Positions 35,442 through 47,013 of a DNA stretch of 64,000 nucleotides are shown in pieces (position 1 is the first letter of the stretch; every line of letters starts with the position of its first letter). The stretch comes from Carposina sasakii. Lineage: Eukaryota > Arthropoda > Insecta > Lepidoptera > Carposinidae. Made by a program: the position numbers and the translations under genes. The stretch spans positions 5,002,716 to 5,066,715 of the forward strand of contig CP053163.1 in NCBI GenBank assembly GCA_014607495.2, read 5' to 3'. The notes beneath the pieces were generated by a model that saw nothing but the letters and a program-made list of their open reading frames with translations, was not told the DNA's origin and made no database searches.

Positions 35442-35493
35442 AATCTTTGTAAAATCCTAGAAGAGAAACAGTTTTATTCAAAACTGGAAATTT

Positions 35494-35499
35494 ATTAAA
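35494..35499 (+). promoter_or_regulatory. candidate polyadenylation signal (ATTAAA)
   Basis: It is the first plausible signal after the orphan ORF. It is a common variant but also frequent by chance in AT-rich DNA. Confidence 0.3.
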
Positions 35500-35747
35500 A
35501 AAGGGCAAGCAATTTTGACCATTCGATGTTGATGAATTTCTCTAATCTTCGTTTCCTGGGCACGCCACATCCATTTGTTTCTCCTAGAGATAACGACAGT
35601 TTGTCGAACACGTACTACCATTGCAACTTCGACGTTTTATCGACGACGACGCGGCGACGGTGACAAGTTTTTTCGCTTTTAGTAATATAAAAATTATACC
35701 AAATATTAATAATGGCGTATGGAACTAATATTTTCAAGTACTTTACA

Positions 35748-35799
35748 ATTCCCACTCGGGTGAAGAATTTTTTCCATTTTCTTTATTAATAATTTTATA
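35748..35799 (+). repeat. tRNA-like repeat, 3' fragment
   Basis: attcccactcgggtgaagaa and the T-rich tail are identical to the end of the copy at 12857. The head is missing. Confidence 0.7.
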
Positions 35800-37212
35800 A
35801 TTTTGATGTTTTGTATAAAGTCTGGGTTTAAGGCCTTTTATCTTTTTGTTTTCATTTATTGTACTGTATGTTAGGTATTACTATCTGTTCTGAAACCTAA
35901 GGTAAAAAGTACATTGATCTATTTAAAATTTTCGCTTTTACCAATTTTTTTATTAAGTACTTAACACTGATTTTATCCATTATTTGTATACTTTTATGTA
36001 TTTTACCTTTTATCAATACATGTTATCTTACAGAGATAGCACAGTACTGAAATATCATCGTATGATATGATGGTATCATTTCTAATAAAAGATCATGAGT
36101 AATTTGTAAATAATTATTTTGAAACCGGCTTAAACAATTCCTCAGATATAAAACCGTACATGTGGATTTCCACATCAATATGTATAACTCAATACTTACT
36201 AAGTATGTCACTACATGATTATCTGTCTGATTTCCCTCAACCTATATGATTAATTCTGTTCGTATTCCCACGGGAAATTACTTATTGGCCTGCCTTTTGC
36301 CAGTTTATTAACATATCGATCTCGAAGATCAATTATTACGATATCGGTATAAGAATAGGGACGTGATAACAAAAAATTAAAAGGATAAACCATTTGAAGA
36401 GATTGTATGTCTGATTCTCTATAGCTAAATTTGTTACATAATTTTATCTGTAAATAAAAACATACTTAGCTTAAAAATGTATTAGGTACTTACTACAAAT
36501 TTGACTTCGTATTAATATGTATGACTCGTATAATATTCAATGTGCAATGCCATACTTGTACAATTTTCGCTATCGTATATTTACAACGTCGCTGCAGCAG
36601 GATACCTTATAAGCCCACGAATTCAACCTAACATAAGTATTTCTAGATGATTCTATTCAAACCGAGATTATAAAACCAGCATTGACACAAAACCAAAAAA
36701 TATTATGTCTAGATCTGATACAAATGTCGGTACAGTATATTCGCGTGTTACTTAGTGGCACAGCAGTCAAAAATCAACGCCTTTCCTGTACTATAAAACG
36801 CAATTGGAGCGAGAAATTAGTAGTCTCTTGAGAAAATGGAAACGAAGACTTGGCCCAGTTTCTAAAACAGTAGGTAAGGTCGGTAACAACTAGTGTAAAA
36901 GTGCCTTTGAGGTTTGCTTTCCGTGGGAAAGTACAGCTGAGCACTGTATATTAGATATTTACTTCGTCAATTAAAACTTAAAGGTATAACCTGGACATTA
37001 ATGATAGTTTTTGGTTATGATTATGTTTGATTCACTGATGAGAGCAAATAATTTTTACTAATTTATAACTGCGAAAGTCTGCTCATCTGTCAGTAACAAA
37101 ACTACTGAATCGCTTTACCAAAATTAAATTAGGTACAGGTACCGAAAAACAGATGTAGGCTACTTTATATCCAGCAAAAAAAAATTTTTCTTCAAAAATC
37201 TGGCCGCAGAAA
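35800..37212. other. intergenic with one Helitron-like scrap
   Basis: About 37060-37200 (tataactgcgaaagtctgct, gtaggctactttatatcc) looks like a decayed Helitron. Nothing else is recognised. Confidence 0.45.
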
Positions 37213-37365
37213 TCCTATTAATATTATAAGAGCGAAAGTTTGTAAGTATAGATGGATGGATCTATGGATGTTTGGTACTCTTTCACGTAAAAACGGCTGG
37301 AGCGATTTTAATAAATCAGTTTTCATAAATCAGGTCAGTTAGCTGACCCTGGATTAACACTTTTT

Positions 37366-37368
<3 letters not shown>

Positions 37369-37440
<72 letters not shown>
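37369..37440. repeat. (CA)n(TA)n microsatellite
   Basis: A pure CA run is followed by a pure TA run, together about 72 bp. It abuts the ATGT-tail side of repeat F and probably expanded from its tail. Confidence 0.9.
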
Positions 37441-37442
<2 letters not shown>

Positions 37443-37689
37443 CACGCCCTTATCCCCCACGGGGTAGGCAGAGCACCAAGGGCCGACAGAACCACATGGT
37501 GCCACCTCCGAGCAATCCCGAAGGCGTAGCTGAGATGCACAAGTTCGGTTAGTAGTGACAGGTGGTCAGCCCATCGCCTACAAAACACCAAGACCCTCTT
37601 GTCCCTCCACTGACTTGTACAGTATGCTCGGTAAGAGAAGCAGCTGTAGTATTATACTTTTTTTTCACTTCCAGAGCAGCATAGAAGGC
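37441..37689 (-). repeat. interspersed repeat F, copy inside a Helitron
   Basis: It matches 22732-23000 closely (ggtggtcagcccatcgccta, caagaccctcttgtccctc). It is inserted in the Helitron body. Confidence 0.65.
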
Positions 37690-37743
37690 TACTTTTTATC
37701 CCGGGAAAATATTTTTATCCCGGAAAATTTTGACATATTGTTT

Positions 37744-37888
37744 TATGTTGGATGGACTGTGTGAGAGAGGATATGCGTGTACTGGGATTGAGCAATAAGA
37801 TACGCATAATAGGGATGAATGGAAGAAACGTACATATTGCGCCGACCCCATATACCTATAAATGGGAACAGGGTAGGAAGATGATGAT
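37744..37888 (+). mobile_element. RTE-like LINE tail inside a Helitron
   Basis: It encodes MLDGLCER-equivalent sequence in a shifted frame and ends gggtaggaagatgatgatg. It is a very short 5'-truncated insertion next to a T run in the Helitron. Confidence 0.7.
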
Positions 37889-37932
37889 GTTTTTCTGCAG
37901 TCCACGCGGACGAAGTAGCGGGCGTCCACTAG

Positions 37933-38767
37933 TATTACAAACACAATGCTTTCTATTAATATTTACAGCTGCTCTTTGCCAACTTATTTCAAAATAAAAC
38001 GACGCAAAATGCAAAAATTTCTCTTTATATCTTTATTTCTGTATTTTTTATTGCAATAAAACAACGCAGGCTGAATTATCGTAACAATAATATGTGTAAC
38101 CCGGTTTTTTACTCAACGCTACGAATGAGGGTAGATAGTTGATTTACAACTAGTCGTAAACAGAAGAAAAGATGGTGCCACCGGGAGACGGACACGAGTT
38201 ATTTAAATGCCATACTTTAATGCTATACTATTGTCGTGCCTGGAACTTAGGTTATGTGAGAGGATTTCTTTTTCTCCAAATTATCCGCAATCGGCGTTCA
38301 CCATAATCAGATTTGTGCAATGGGTAGTGATGTGAGAGGATAGATGTCGTATTTATAATATAGCAGAAGTATGTTAATATTACGTAAAAATACCCATGTT
38401 TTCACAGGTGTAGGTTTTGTTATCCAGCAAACAGCTATACCGCACACTGCAGTTTACCTCGCGGTTTCCAGCAGGGTGTGTAAACATAGGGGCGTGTTCA
38501 AACAGTATTTAAATCGATTACTCGTATTTTTATCAAAATAGTGTACTATTACATAACATACATACCTCTACATTATAGTGCATAACAAAGAGAAAAAAAT
38601 GTGTTGGGTTGGTTTGCTTACAAATAAAATCGCATTTCTTAATGATCGCACACAAATGATACAGCCATTTTCATTTTGAAACGAAACGCGGCTTGCAGTA
38701 AGATTTAACCATAATTGCAAAATTTAATGTTAGATTTCTCTTATTCGTTTTCTTAGATAAAGTGATA
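37933..38767. other. no feature seen
   Basis: AT-rich intergenic DNA without a supported gene. Confidence 0.45.
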
Positions 38768-38953
38768 CGGCCTCCTGATTACCTGATTTGCAGTAGCAGA
38801 GCCGAAGCAACACGACAGCGAAAATTGTACAATTTTCGCGTCGAAATGTCAAAATTCCTTTAAAATTCATTTTACGTAATATGAATTTGACAAGCAAACA
38901 GCGAATTTGGAAAAATTTTCGCTATCGCTTTGCTTTTGCTAGTTAGGTTATAA
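38768..38953. mobile_element. MITE family D (CGGCCTCCTGATTAC type)
   Basis: The ends cggcctcctgattacctgat and the region to ataagggatcagg are roughly inverted. Internal arms gcgaaaattgtacaattttc and ttttcgctatcgctttgctt mirror each other. Related sequence makes up 42962-43283. Confidence 0.5.
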
Positions 38954-40047
38954 GGGATCAGGTCCAGTATATGTATCTACCTATACATTTTTTAAAGAAT
39001 GAAAAAATGGGTAGTAACATAAGATATTCGTACACCATCCGCGTGTTAGCATGGTCATGCTCTTGGTATAAGCGTTTCATTCACCGGGCGACCATGGCAG
39101 CTACCAAACAAATAGTCGCGTTACCATTTTGGCAGCGTTACCAGCTCTGACGCTGGTCACGCAACTACTAATTACTATAGCCCTGTATGGTGTATGTACG
39201 GCATTTACGGTATTGTACGATACTTGTCGCCTTGTAAAATATAACGCTAAAATCCTAGTAGGTCACTCACTGCTTCCGTCAGTCAATGGCAAGTCGATCG
39301 GTTCCCATCATAATTTGGGCCCAGTGATAGGGGAATGGAAGTTTGATGGACCTATTCCCTTTAAGTACCTACATTTATTTTTACGCCATCACTTTCCTGT
39401 TATGTCTGAATTTCAAATACAGAACGTAGGTAGGTGCACATTAGATCTATATCATGAATGCTGTTACAAATGAAAATTATTTTTGTTTTTATCATTCGGG
39501 AACGTTGACGACCAAAAATCATTCTTCTCATATACTTTTCATATACCTACTGTTTGATTCTTCTTCATCCAATAGCTTTGACTATATTTCTATATATGTG
39601 TTAGCCTAACCTCTGTTTAAATGATTCCAAAATGAACGGTAATCGTCGGAAATTCTAAAGTTTACGCAAACGCAGTTCTTCTAAGTAAGCAATAGTATCC
39701 ACGATTAAAATCCTCAAGGATCCTAGTGTAGGACTAGGTGAAAGTAACTAAAATATGTAAACATGCATTATGCCCCATAACGTATGCCCCGACAAAACCA
39801 TCGAGAAACATCGTCACAGTTTATGTGCCGCATAAACATTACGTTTTACATTCGCTACATGACTACAGGTAAGTGAGGCAGCGATGACGCATGAACTCCT
39901 ATGCCATTCAGCCAGCATTTGCCGACTCATGGAGATAAGCGAATGGGAACGCTTGCTATGGTCCAAGGAATAAGCGGCAAGTTTAAAACTGCTCGAGAAC
40001 ATGAAATACCAAGCGACTTAGATAAAATAACATTACATATATTATTC
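38954..40047. other. no gene supported; short family A scrap
   Basis: A 114-codon ORF at 39129 lies here but has no domain or other support. About 39498-39522 is a small piece of MITE A (cgggaacgttgacgacca). Confidence 0.4.
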
Positions 40048-40522
40048 AGGATGGATTAAATGGCGACAGGTTACGGGAGTAAGGTGTACAAGAGTTTTTT
40101 ATGGATCTGAATGCTGGGCCGTAAAGAAGAAGTATGAAAATCAATCGCATGTAAGCGAGATGAGAATGTTGAGATGGATGTGTGTAGTTACAAGAATGGA
40201 TAAAATAAGAAATGTGTATATACTCGTAAGAGGAAAGTTGAAAGTTGCGCCGATCACAAACAAGTTACGAAGTAACCGTCTGTCTTGGTACGGGCATATA
40301 AAGCGATGGGATAAAAGGCATATTTTACAGAGAGCATTGTGCATGAGTGTGGATGGATATAAAGGAAGAGGTAGACCAAAGAAGTGTTGGATGGACTGTG
40401 TGAGGGAGGATATGCGTGTACTGGGAGTGAGCAATGAGATGACGGATAAAAAGGATGAATGGAAGAAAAAACCATATAGCGCAGACCCCAAATAAATGGG
40501 AACAGGGCAGGAAGATGATGAC
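40048..40522 (+). mobile_element. RTE-like LINE 3' end, longest copy
   Basis: It encodes the C-terminal part of the LINE protein, about 150 codons. It runs from a YGSECWAVKK-like segment through MRMLRWMCVV, LRSNRLSWYGH, GRGRPKKCWMDCVRED and SADPK to a stop, then the gggcaggaagatgatgac tail. A 6-base insertion (tactcg) lies near 40223 and the frame stays open after it. It is 5'-truncated. The class is from memory of lepidopteran RTE elements. Confidence 0.8.
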
Positions 40523-41885
40523 ATATACTATCTAGATCTAATCTGTAGAGGTTCGTCTTCGAAACGTTTAATTCTATTGAAATAGGCAGCCTTCACAATC
40601 ACGCCTGACATGCTTTACTAAAAAATGCAGTCCTATTATTAAGCTCGCGTAACACAGTTTTGGTCGTTACGTCATAATAATCTTTATAATTTGAATTTTT
40701 ATTTGTAGATAATTTGCTGGTGTATGCAGTACTTAATACTGTATGTACTTATGTTTGTTATTAGTACTGGTTGTGTAATTAAAATAAATTAAAATCTTAA
40801 TTTTGAAATGTCAAACAGACTGCTTCATGTCATACCTTAGACCGCACAACAAGACACATTACAGAGTAAAAGCAGCGATGAATGCAAATTCCTATATAAC
40901 GGATATAATTGCGACGCCCGCCGCCATTGTAGGATAGAACAGTTTTCCACCGTAAGTTGTGCGGTTACTTTCCAAAGTATAATTTTATAGGTGTTACTGG
41001 GTTCTAAACTGACACCTCCCTTGTCTGTGGTGCGCCCTTTCTTATAACGGACGAGGCTTTGACGCTAACACCTGATAAATATTACTCGAAATCATTTCCT
41101 GATAGAATGGAGTAGCAGTTATAGGCTCACCCTTTACCGCCTGTAAAACTGTAACTGGTGAAATGTGGGTGTGTAATTTTCACACTCGTACTACTGGGTA
41201 CTGCTCGTACTTACCTGGGTACTTAGGGACACTGCAGAAGACTGATTTGTCAAAAAGTTAAAACAAATTAGCAGAATTATTAATCTTCCCTCCAATTATG
41301 TTCATAAGCGTACTTTACTAATACACTTTAATAAATTAATCTTTAATCTTCGGTACTAGAAAGTGTTAAAACAAAAGTTTTAGGTACTCGAAGACAAATT
41401 TCAGAGTAACCTTGCGAAGTTCCCGACATGCCCTGTTTATCATAACAACTTTTGAAGAAGAGCAGCATAAGGTACCCTGAGCAAAGTCAAAGTGTTATAT
41501 CGTACAATTTTATCACTCTTATAAGAAAAAATACGTGTTTCTCAGCTAATATCAATGAAGACCTTTTTTAGGTAGAGTACTGGCTATGCGATACAGAATG
41601 ACGTGAAAAGATGACTAGGTACGCGACCAATTCAAAAGATTCTATTTTGTAATCTCTCTACATATAAAGAGCACTGTCTTTTTAAACTGGTAGAATTTCA
41701 GATTGTAAGGGAGCGGCAGGCGTAGGTAGATATAAATTATTATGTTACTTGCAATAGATATTGTACAATGATTCAATGATCGCGATGCAATGGCAAATTT
41801 ATTTTCTATTGCTGTTACGTAATACGAATGTTACAAGCAAAATTGGTAACTCTAAAAGGTTTGCTTTCGCTTTGCGTTTACATGA
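40523..41885. other. intergenic; repeat G piece near 41.1 kb
   Basis: About 41115-41195 matches repeat G (ggctcaccctttaccgcctg, aactggtgaaatgtgggtgt). Around 41770-41880 a decayed family D-like segment may be present. There is no gene. Confidence 0.4.
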
Positions 41886-42110
41886 TCCTACTATTAATAT
41901 TATAAACGCGAAAGTTTGTAAGTATGGATAGATAGATGTTTGTTACTCTTTCACGTAAAAACGGCTGGAACGATTTTAATAAAATTTTATATGGAGTTAC
42001 CTGACACCCTGGATTAACACATTGTCCCGGGAAATATTTTTATACCGGATAATTTTGACATTTTGTTTTTTTCTTCAGTCCTCGCGGACGTAGTCGCGGG
42101 CGTCCACTAG
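41886..42110 (+). mobile_element. complete short Helitron, 225 bp
   Basis: It starts TCCTACTATTAATATTATAA after A41885 and ends GGGCGTCCACTAG before T42111. A hairpin-forming ctcgcggacgtagtcgcggg lies just before the end. It is non-autonomous. Confidence 0.8.
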
Positions 42111-42835
42111 TACTTAATGAAGGGTCAAGCAAGATAAACCATGCATTTGACTACTGTCTGAGGGAAAGACGCAATCAAAGGTAGAGAAACCTTGCTATAT
42201 ATTCACTCGTTTTTTGGAGATACTCAGTACCGATCTTAATTTTCGAGGTAGATACTGCTGCCCCTATGGCTTATAGACGGATAAGCAATTCTTGGGTGTC
42301 AAGATATTGGTGCAGACGCCCGTATTGCCCTCATGATCAGATATTAAGTAGAGTCAGAAGATTGAAACTATTTTAAGGTTTTGGAAGACCAACAAACATT
42401 AGTTTTTCTAGCAAGAAATGTTTATTTTTAGATTTTATTTTATTCCCAAATTAGTCTATATGCTGTCTTGCTCTTTTCATATGACTAGAAAAAGAAGTCG
42501 TATGTGGTAGATAGTAGTCGTTTTATTATAATTATAGCAAATTCACTATAATTTTTAAGGGTAGGTGGCTTATTGATAACAATGATAAATATCACAGACT
42601 AAGTACACTGCACGGCTAAAATTAAAACTATAAGTAATTCACAAAGCTAACTGTATTGATTCCTGCTGTTTGCTTTTCCACTTGTAAGACTGCAACACTA
42701 TTGGTAAACGGTCAATTTATCTATACTCATATAACATTTAGTATAAAATTATCACGATTTTGTAGAATACTCAATATTACAGACATACTTAAGCTTTTTC
42801 GTAAAATAGACCACAAAATTTAGACGTAAGTTAAA
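42111..42835. other. no feature seen
   Basis: AT-rich intergenic DNA. Confidence 0.45.
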
Positions 42836-43388
42836 TATTGTAACAAAAGGGGTAAAACGAAAAGCTGTATAAATAACTCACTTAAAGGAACCCACATAAT
42901 TATACACTTGAAATCTCATGTTTATTTTTCCTGATAGTATGGAGAATACCTAAACAACTCAGCCCCCTGATTACGTAAAAGCAATAGCAAAGCCGAAACC
43001 ACGCGATCGCGATAATTGAGAGTGTGTGTGTGCGCGGGGCGAGGTGCGGGGCGCGAAAGGACGCCGAGCGCTATCAATTATCGCGGTCGTGCGGCCTCCT
43101 TATTACCTAACTAGCAAAAGCAAAGCGATAGTGAAAATTTTACAAAAATCGTTGATTGCTTGTCAAACTCGTATTACGTAAAATTAATTTCAAAGGAACT
43201 TTGACATTTCAAGGCGAATATTGTACAATTTTCTCTATTGCTTTGCTTCGGCTTTGCTATTGCTTTAACGTAATCAGGGGGCGGTATGTTCATACAATCT
43301 TGAAAACTAAACAAGTGAATTTGACAATGTCTTGGATTAGATTCTCCGTTGTAGGCTATTTTCATAGCATATCGCTTGTATCTTAGAT
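42836..43388. mobile_element. MITE family C split by a family D element
   Basis: The left part (gtaacaaaaggggtaaaacg to gtatggagaatacctaaaca) and the right part (gttcatacaatcttgaaaac to catagcatatcgcttgtatc) together match family C. Between them, at 42962-43283, lies an unrelated inverted-repeat element. Confidence 0.65.
42962..43283. mobile_element. family D element nested in family C
   Basis: The outer ends are ccccctgattacgtaaaagc and its mirror gctttaacgtaatcaggggg, with arms reaching through caatagcaaagccgaa. An inner copy of the family start (cggcctccttattacctaac) at about 43090 suggests two D elements joined. A GT-rich and GC-rich stretch lies at 43020-43090. Confidence 0.65.
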
Positions 43389-43517
43389 TACCAAATACCA
43401 GATTATGAAATTATAAAATGACGCAATCTCGAAATACGGAGCCGTAAGGTGAGATTTATTAATGGGTCTGGTTAAAATTCAAACAGGAACCTTGATATTT
43501 ACATATCTTACTTACAC

Positions 43518-43695
43518 TACAGGGTGTATGAAAAGATTTGTGTTAAACGAAAAGCAATATATACCTATAGACCCAGTTTAACGAACCCACCCATGAAGTT
43601 CGAGACTCGAAATTACATATGGTAGTATGGATAAAATCCTAAACAACTGAAGAATGATCTTACAACCTTGAAATAGTATAGATAAACACATGATA
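43518..43695. repeat. MITE family C, diverged left part
   Basis: It begins TACAGGGTGTATGAAAAGAT and has gttcgagactcgaaattaca and gtatggataaaatcctaaac in family order. The right half is missing. Confidence 0.55.
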
Positions 43696-44982
43696 AGAAA
43701 AAGACCCGTCGAATTACGTCCGAACTAAGTTGACGAATACATAAAAGTTCGGTCGTAACCAGTCGATCACAAAAAAAACCATCACATCACATTGACCGAC
43801 CCCAACACTCGTAAACAGCGCAACAGAATAAGTATATTAGTTTCGCCAGTTTTCCTACTTAAAAATCACTACCAAACTATTCCACTTAGTTACACAAGTA
43901 AGAGATAGGCGCAGTGAATAGGCATTATTTATCTTCTACTTCGCTAGTTCATCACTCGGATCGTGAATGGGAACTTTTTGTTTCTTTTCATTTGCGCAGT
44001 CGGACGACTTTTTCGTCGTGTCGTATCATGTGTCGTTAAAGAACGAACCGCTAAAAATGGATGAATGCGAATGTTAATTCGAAGCGAATTTAAATTGGCT
44101 AAGGTTACCTGTCTTGATTCAAGACTATAAATTTCAGGACCTTGCCACTTTTTGACCTCTTGGTCCAGCTGAACTGTTTTTCAAGAAACACCTATGAAGT
44201 ATGGCGTAGACTTGAGTCACTGGTGATATACAAGGCCTCGACTTTGTCCAGAGTTTTGTCATTTTCAGGGCTAGCCTTGAGGCGATCATTTGTATGACGC
44301 TCGTATAACTCGAGAGTCGAGCCTTTTTGAGAGCGCGACAGATCTCGAAGCATTTTCAAGGCTTAAGTGTTTTTCAGGGCGCTCTATTTTTGATAATGAA
44401 TATGAAGCACCTTGAATCTTGATGCTTCAAAAATAGAACTCGGCGCCTCGGGGTTTGTACAATGTGTCATCCCCGTGACTGTTTCATTCCAGACTGGCAT
44501 ACCTGTTGTAAGTATATAAAATGAAAGAAACAGCCTAAATAAAAAAACAGCAAATGTACCTTAGCTAGCTGGTAGTTAGTCTACTCCGTGTTACGCAACA
44601 CGTCCACAGTATTTACTGTATATCTATATAAACCCTTATAAAGCAAAATCAATTTCACTTTGGAATATAGCAGGAATCCTTTGTATTAAATTCTAGTTCA
44701 AAATAAAAGTAAATGGGGATCCCGTATCCGATACACCTTTCATGGTAAGACCTAATCTTATGGACAATTAGCAAGTTAATAATTTATTTCAAACATAGGC
44801 GATTAAAAAGATTAATTACATATTAAAAACATAATAAATTCATCTAGTGTTCCGATAGGGGATGGCAAACCAAATAACATTGGATACAATATTTCGGGCT
44901 CGTCACTGATCACTCAATTTACCTATACCTACCTATATTTACCTATACATCTACTCGTATGGTCTCATCAAATATTTCTTTT
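43696..44982. other. intergenic; self-similar patch near 44.2-44.5 kb
   Basis: About 44150-44460 repeats short motifs such as cttgaggcg, ctcgag and ttttcagggc. I cannot classify it. No gene is supported. Confidence 0.35.
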
Positions 44983-45492
44983 AATAAATTGGCACGTTAA
45001 CGCATAAAGGTTTGCCTACCCTGTCACCCAGTATACATAAGTAAATGGATGCCAATTACCGTGATATAAGGTAACCTACTCGGGTAACCAATACTGTGCG
45101 CCCGAAGATTTATGCGTCTCGGTTATTTCGTGTCCTATTTTATAATTTGTCAGTACAGAGCACCAACTAATTAATCTAATCTAGTAATACCAAAAAAATG
45201 CAATGTTAGGCAGAGAATATCTAGCGCTTTCGCGAAAATTAGAGTGCCGATGCGGGATGGTAAACCAATGGCACGCGTTCCATAACACAAGTGTACTCGT
45301 AAAGTAGGTACATCTATGATATCGTTATTTTTTTTTTTAAATAAATTGGCACGTAAACGCATAAAGGTCCGTCTACCTTGACACCCTGGGTACGTAGGTA
45401 AATGGATGCCAGTTACTGTGATATAAGGTTACCTACTCGGGTTACCAATACCGTGCGCCCGAAGATTTATGCGTCTCGGTTATTTCGTGTCT
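44983..45492 (+). repeat. direct repeat pair, about 150 bp each
   Basis: 44983-45133 and 45340-45492 are about 90% alike by eye (aataaattggcacgt, gcataaagg, aaatggatgcca, gcccgaagatttatgcgtct, cggttatttcgtgtc). Weaker similarity extends upstream of each, which suggests an old duplication with a period of about 357 bp. Confidence 0.65.
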
Positions 45493-46051
45493 TTGCAACA
45501 TTTTTGTATCCGTTGCGTGATAACAGTCATAAATAAGTTATGAAAATACCTACTCCATGGTATTGATCGTGCCCTGTTCCATTGTTCCACCTACTCAGTA
45601 CTACTGAGGCATTATTAATGTGCACTCTACGGTTTTTGCTCAATGTAATACACGTTGCCCGAGAACTATTACTATTTATAACACTGTTACTGTTATTTTT
45701 GTCCACGAATTCACTTAGGATGTTAGCCTTAAGGGTAAGCTAATAATACCATATTTATGAGTACTTTTACATTAGGATACTTTTCTGCTTAGACATTATT
45801 CTAAAAATGTTTATGGCAAAAAGGATGATAGAGATCTTCAACTCTCTCGAAATAAAAGAACAAAAGAGTAAAGTACAGCCTAAAAGAAAATACCTACTTA
45901 ATTAGTAGTTTAGTGCTTAATTTTAATATTCCAGATGAATAGTTAGCTCCTTCTTATGTTGATTCGGGGCTATCACTACATAGAATACAATTAATTAATG
46001 CATCTCCTACCTACCGTGCATATTGTAAGAGACGACTATGAGAATATAGGC
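45493..46051. other. no feature seen
   Basis: AT-rich intergenic DNA. Confidence 0.45.
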
Positions 46052-46234
46052 CAGGGATTCCCAAACTTTTTTTTCATAGACCCCGTTAAAAGTTAACTGG
46101 TTCTGGTGGACCCCCTGCAGGCCTACACCACATACAAATTAATTGTGAACCCCCATTTTTCACGCCAACTTAGACCGCCATCCAGTCTCCTGTGGACCCC
46201 TGGGGGTCCATCTGGACCACTTTGGGAACCACTG
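46052..46234. mobile_element. hAT-type MITE, 183 bp
   Basis: CAGGGATTCCCAAACTTTTT at the left mirrors ccactttgggaaccactg at the right, the CAG(T/G)GGTTCCCAAA ends common in hAT MITEs. Inner arms accccctgcagg and tggacccctggggg also pair. The expected 8-bp target duplication is not clear (atataggc and tcgatatg), so it is decayed or the borders have shifted. Confidence 0.7.
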
Positions 46235-46411
46235 TCGATATGCATTCTCGCTACGCTAAACGTGGCAGGATCTCCATTATGATCCTGTAGTGTTGGCTGC
46301 CCTATTTCGAGACCATAGCTGTGTATACTTGCATATGTACGTATGTAAATAAATATAGGTAGTAGTAGTAGTAGCTACCTTACACTGTTCTTTTTTTCCT
46401 CTACATAATCT

Positions 46412-46656
46412 TCTACGCTGCTCAGGGAGTGAAAAAAAAACGTATAATACGACAGCTGCTTCTCCTCCCGGGCATACTCAGTAGAGGGACAGGAGGGTCT
46501 TGGTGTTTTGTAGGCGATGGGGTGACCACCTGTCACTACTAACAGAACTTGTACATCTCAACTATACCATCAAAATTGGTCAGAAGTGGCACCATGTGGT
46601 TCTATCGGCCCTTGGTGCTCTGCCTACCCCGTAAGGGATAAAGGCGTGATTATATA
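46412..46656 (+). repeat. interspersed repeat F, full-length copy
   Basis: It runs from ctacgctgctcagggagtga through gcatactcagtagagggaca, caggagggtcttggtgtttt and ttctatcggcccttggtgct to ggataaaggcgtgattatat. An unrelated (CACACA)-rich stretch follows. Confidence 0.65.
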
Positions 46657-46877
46657 AGTAAGTAACATATTCACACACACACATTCACACACTTCACAAC
46701 ACATTGACCTAATCCCACACTAAGATCCCTAAGGTCTTGTGTCGTGGGTACTAGGCAACGTATGTATGTATGTTTGTATGTATGTATGTACATAATGTTA
46801 GTTTGGTAGTTTAGTTTCTCACTTCCTTGCTGGCTGCCTTGAATGGGCATTTTGTATAAAATCCAATTTCCTGTCTA

Positions 46878-46957
46878 CAGTGCACAACAGCCTGTATCCG
46901 ATATCCGTAGTAGATGGAATTCTGCTACGGATATCAGATACGAGCTGTTGTGAACTG
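46878..46957. repeat. 80-base hairpin-forming inverted repeat
   Basis: cacaacagcctgtatccgat then atccgtagtag, an 8-base loop, then ctgctacggatatcagatac and gagctgttgtg. Only four positions in 31 are not Watson-Crick pairs, and two of those can wobble. It could be a tiny MITE or a small-RNA precursor. Confidence 0.6.
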
Positions 46958-47013
46958 CATACCAACACTAAATCATGAAAATTGGAGATCAATATCACCG
47001 AGAGGACCTGTTA
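46957..47013. other. left flank of the Harbinger pair
   Basis: It ends in TTA (47011-47013), the first of three copies of the target trinucleotide. Confidence 0.6.

Larger units (their letters stand above)
37213..37932 (+). mobile_element. Helitron interrupted by two other repeats
   Basis: It begins TCCTATTAATATTATAAGAG after an A and ends GGCGTCCACTAG before a T. Its body is split by a CA/TA simple repeat plus repeat F (about 37369-37689) and by an RTE tail (about 37744-37888). The Helitron sequence resumes exactly after each (ggctactttttatcccggga; then ttctgcagtccacgcggacg). Confidence 0.75.

Noticed and set aside
39129..39473. 114-codon ORF with a hydrophobic start
   Set aside because: The start codon is TTG and not ATG. 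The helix-like start is suggestive, but there is no conserved motif, polyadenylation signal or neighbouring exon, so I do not call a gene.
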